Shown here: piece after piece, positions 5,277-6,230 of the stretch
How the letters are laid out: every line of letters begins with the position of its first letter
Numbering within the stretch: the first letter of the stretch is position 1
Source: Chloroflexota bacterium
GTDB taxonomy: Bacteria; Chloroflexota; FW602-bin22; JAMCYS01
Direction: 5' to 3'
Length of the DNA: 6,230 nt
Assembly (NCBI GenBank): GCA_021847625.1
Contig: JAJZQK010000217.1
Location: 1-6,230 of the forward strand
Made by a program: the position numbers and the translations under genes
Notes under the pieces: generated by a model
What the model saw: only the letters and a program-made list of their open reading frames with translations
Databases searched by the model: none
Told to the model about the DNA's origin: nothing

Positions 5277-5592
5277 GCCCGCTCCGGGTGCCGGCTTCGA
5301 ACTGGGAGAGGACCTCCTCCGAGAGGAGATCGTCTATCCATTGCATGCATGTGCGCCTGCAGATGCTCTCGATGGCGCCGCTGTGCACGTCCTCGCCCCA
5401 GACCAGCATCGCGCATTCGACCCCCTCTTCCTCCATCGGACAGCAGTGGTCATGGTAATATTGAATGGCCTGCACGAGGAAGCGCAGATCCCGGCGGGTC
5501 ACCTCGATCTTGGCGGTGGGTTGCTCACCGCTAATTTCGTCCGGGAACAGACGCTTCTCGATAATGTCGACTTTCTTTTGGCTGAGCGGCAT
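5272..5592 (-). CDS. Hypothetical protein with clustered Cys and His
   Basis: A 106-residue acidic protein I do not recognise. It has no signal peptide or membrane segment. Residues about 30-50 look helical and end in a Cys/His cluster: H47, H49, C50, C51 (YYHDHCCP), then C60, H70, C78 and C82 (ICRRTC). The spacing could bind zinc or another metal, or form disulfides; this is inference. The rest is a mixed charged helical region ending in DDLLSEEVLSQFE (87-99). It is very likely a real gene: ATG at 5592 is preceded by AGGGGGTGAT, an almost complete match to the anti-Shine-Dalgarno sequence, and by an extended -10 promoter. It converges on nfi with one base between the stops and diverges from the PIG-L gene. 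Confidence 0.8.
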   Translation of the reverse strand: MPLSQKKVDIIEKRLFPDEISGEQPTAKIEVTRRDLRFLVQAIQYYHDHCCPMEEEGVECAMLVWGEDVHSGAIESICRRTCMQWIDDLLSEEVLSQFEAGTRSGR

Positions 5593-5600
5593 ACTGTGGC

Positions 5601-5610
5601 ATCACCCCCT
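5601..5610 (-). promoter_or_regulatory. Very strong ribosome binding site
   Basis: On the minus strand this reads AGGGGGTGAT, differing at one base from the AGGAGGTGAT complement of the 16S rRNA end, 8 bases before the ATG at 5592. It decides the start of the Cys/His protein and suggests efficient translation. Confidence 0.7.
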
Positions 5611-5616
5611 GCAGGC

Positions 5617-5627
5617 ATTATAGCATA
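5617..5627 (-). promoter_or_regulatory. Extended -10 promoter for the Cys/His protein
   Basis: On the minus strand this reads TATGCTATAAT, a perfect -10 with a TRTGn extension. The region 16-18 bases upstream (AACCTC, GAACCT) is a poor -35. Initiation near 5610 gives a leader of about 18 bases that is little more than the ribosome binding site. The same nine bases TGCTATAAT occur before the NUDIX gene. The promoter lies in the 60-base space shared with the divergent PIG-L gene. Confidence 0.6.
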
Positions 5628-5652
5628 CACCTAGTGCGGAGGTTCGGCGGTA

Positions 5653-6230
5653 GTGGCAGACCCAAGATTCGACAGAGCAATGGTAATCGTGGCTCATCCC
5701 GACGACGCCGAGTTCGGCGTGGCGGGGACGGTGGCCAAGTGGACGCGGCGGGGCACGACGTTCGTCTACGTGATTTGCACCGACGGCAGCAAGGGCACGG
5801 ATGACCCCGCGTTGACGCCGGAGCGGCTCGTGCCGCTGCGGAAAGTCGAGCAGCGGGCGGCAGCAAAGGTGCTTGGCGTGGAAGAGGTGGTCTTCTTGGA
5901 CCACGAGGACGGCACCCTCCAGCCGACGCTAGAGCTACGCCGGGATATCTCCCGTCAGATCCGGTTGCACAAGCCCGACGCCGTCTTCTGTCCCGATCCT
6001 ACCTCTCGCTTTATGCGCGGCGACTACATCAATCATCCCGACCATCGGGCGGCGGGCGAGGCGGCGCTGTGCTCGATCTTCCCCGACGCGCGCAACCGCT
6101 GGATGTTCATGGAGCTCCTCGACGAGGGGCTGGAGCCCTTCGTCGTGCACGACGTCTTCCTCACCAGCTCGCTGGCGCCGGACACCTGGATCGACATCGA
6201 GGAGGCGGTCGAGACGAAGATGGAGGCGCT
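5653..6230 (+). CDS. PIG-L/LmbE family deacetylase (C-terminus beyond window)
   Basis: The visible 192 residues belong to the zinc-dependent de-N-acetylase family (PIG-L/LmbE), which includes the BshB deacetylase of bacillithiol synthesis, MshB/Mca of mycothiol metabolism and chitin-derived sugar deacetylases. The first signature is VAHPDDAEFG (13-22), with zinc ligand H15 and catalytic D17 plus ligand D18. YVICTDGSKG (about 39-48) follows the usual beta strand. The second signature is NHPDHRAAGEA (127-137), with H131 as the third likely ligand. ICTDGSKGTDDP then a helix starting RKVEQRAAAKVLGV (67-80) is typical. Substrate cannot be told; no other thiol-synthesis gene is visible. I chose GTG at 5653 because GGAGG (5638-5642) lies 10 bases upstream; ATG at 5680 is an alternative with no visible site. 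The family is about 220-260 residues, so the end is missing. Confidence 0.93.
   Translation, partial: MADPRFDRAMVIVAHPDDAEFGVAGTVAKWTRRGTTFVYVICTDGSKGTDDPALTPERLVPLRKVEQRAAAKVLGVEEVVFLDHEDGTLQPTLELRRDISRQIRLHKPDAVFCPDPTSRFMRGDYINHPDHRAAGEAALCSIFPDARNRWMFMELLDEGLEPFVVHDVFLTSSLAPDTWIDIEEAVETKMEA

Overview
This window looks like ordinary chromosomal DNA from a GC-rich Gram-positive bacterium, most likely a high-GC lineage of Bacillota (Firmicutes). The main reasons are a holB-ricT (yaaT) gene pair, a DUF4446 protein, strong GGAGG-type ribosome binding sites, GTG and TTG starts, and sigma-A-like promoters with extended -10 elements. The lineage is inference; no rRNA or other marker gene is present.

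Layout. The left two thirds (1-4010) read on the minus strand. In transcription order they are a 47-residue single-pass membrane protein with an acidic tail (3867-4010), DNA polymerase III delta' (holB, 2799-3845), the RicT/YaaT PSP1-domain protein (1940-2791), a PfkB-family sugar kinase resembling pseudouridine kinase (998-1933) and a DUF4446 membrane protein (495-995). Spacing between these five genes is 2 to 21 bases, and a -35/-10 pair at 4070-4098 sits ahead of them, so they probably form one operon. A NUDIX hydrolase of the ADP-ribose pyrophosphatase type (1-441, cut by the window edge) follows behind its own extended -10 promoter.

A gene-free stretch of 328 bases (4011-4338) separates this operon from divergent plus-strand genes. 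It holds the operon promoter, a leader hairpin, an 11-bp stem (4241-4270) that includes a consensus TTGACA, and short repeats. Then come a small excisionase-type helix-turn-helix protein (4339-4545) and endonuclease V (nfi, 4617-5270). The nfi promoter lies so close to the ATG that the transcript should be leaderless. A Cys/His-containing protein of unknown function (5272-5592, minus) converges on nfi with one base between the stop codons. A PIG-L/LmbE-type deacetylase (5653 to window end, plus) diverges from it.

Functional themes are DNA replication and repair (HolB, EndoV), developmental and RNA-processing control (RicT), and nucleotide or nucleoside housekeeping (NUDIX, the PfkB kinase). 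I see no mobile element, CRISPR array, rRNA or tRNA. No complete new system is evident. The least explained items are the membrane microprotein ahead of holB, the structured intergenic region before the HTH gene, and the Cys/His protein.
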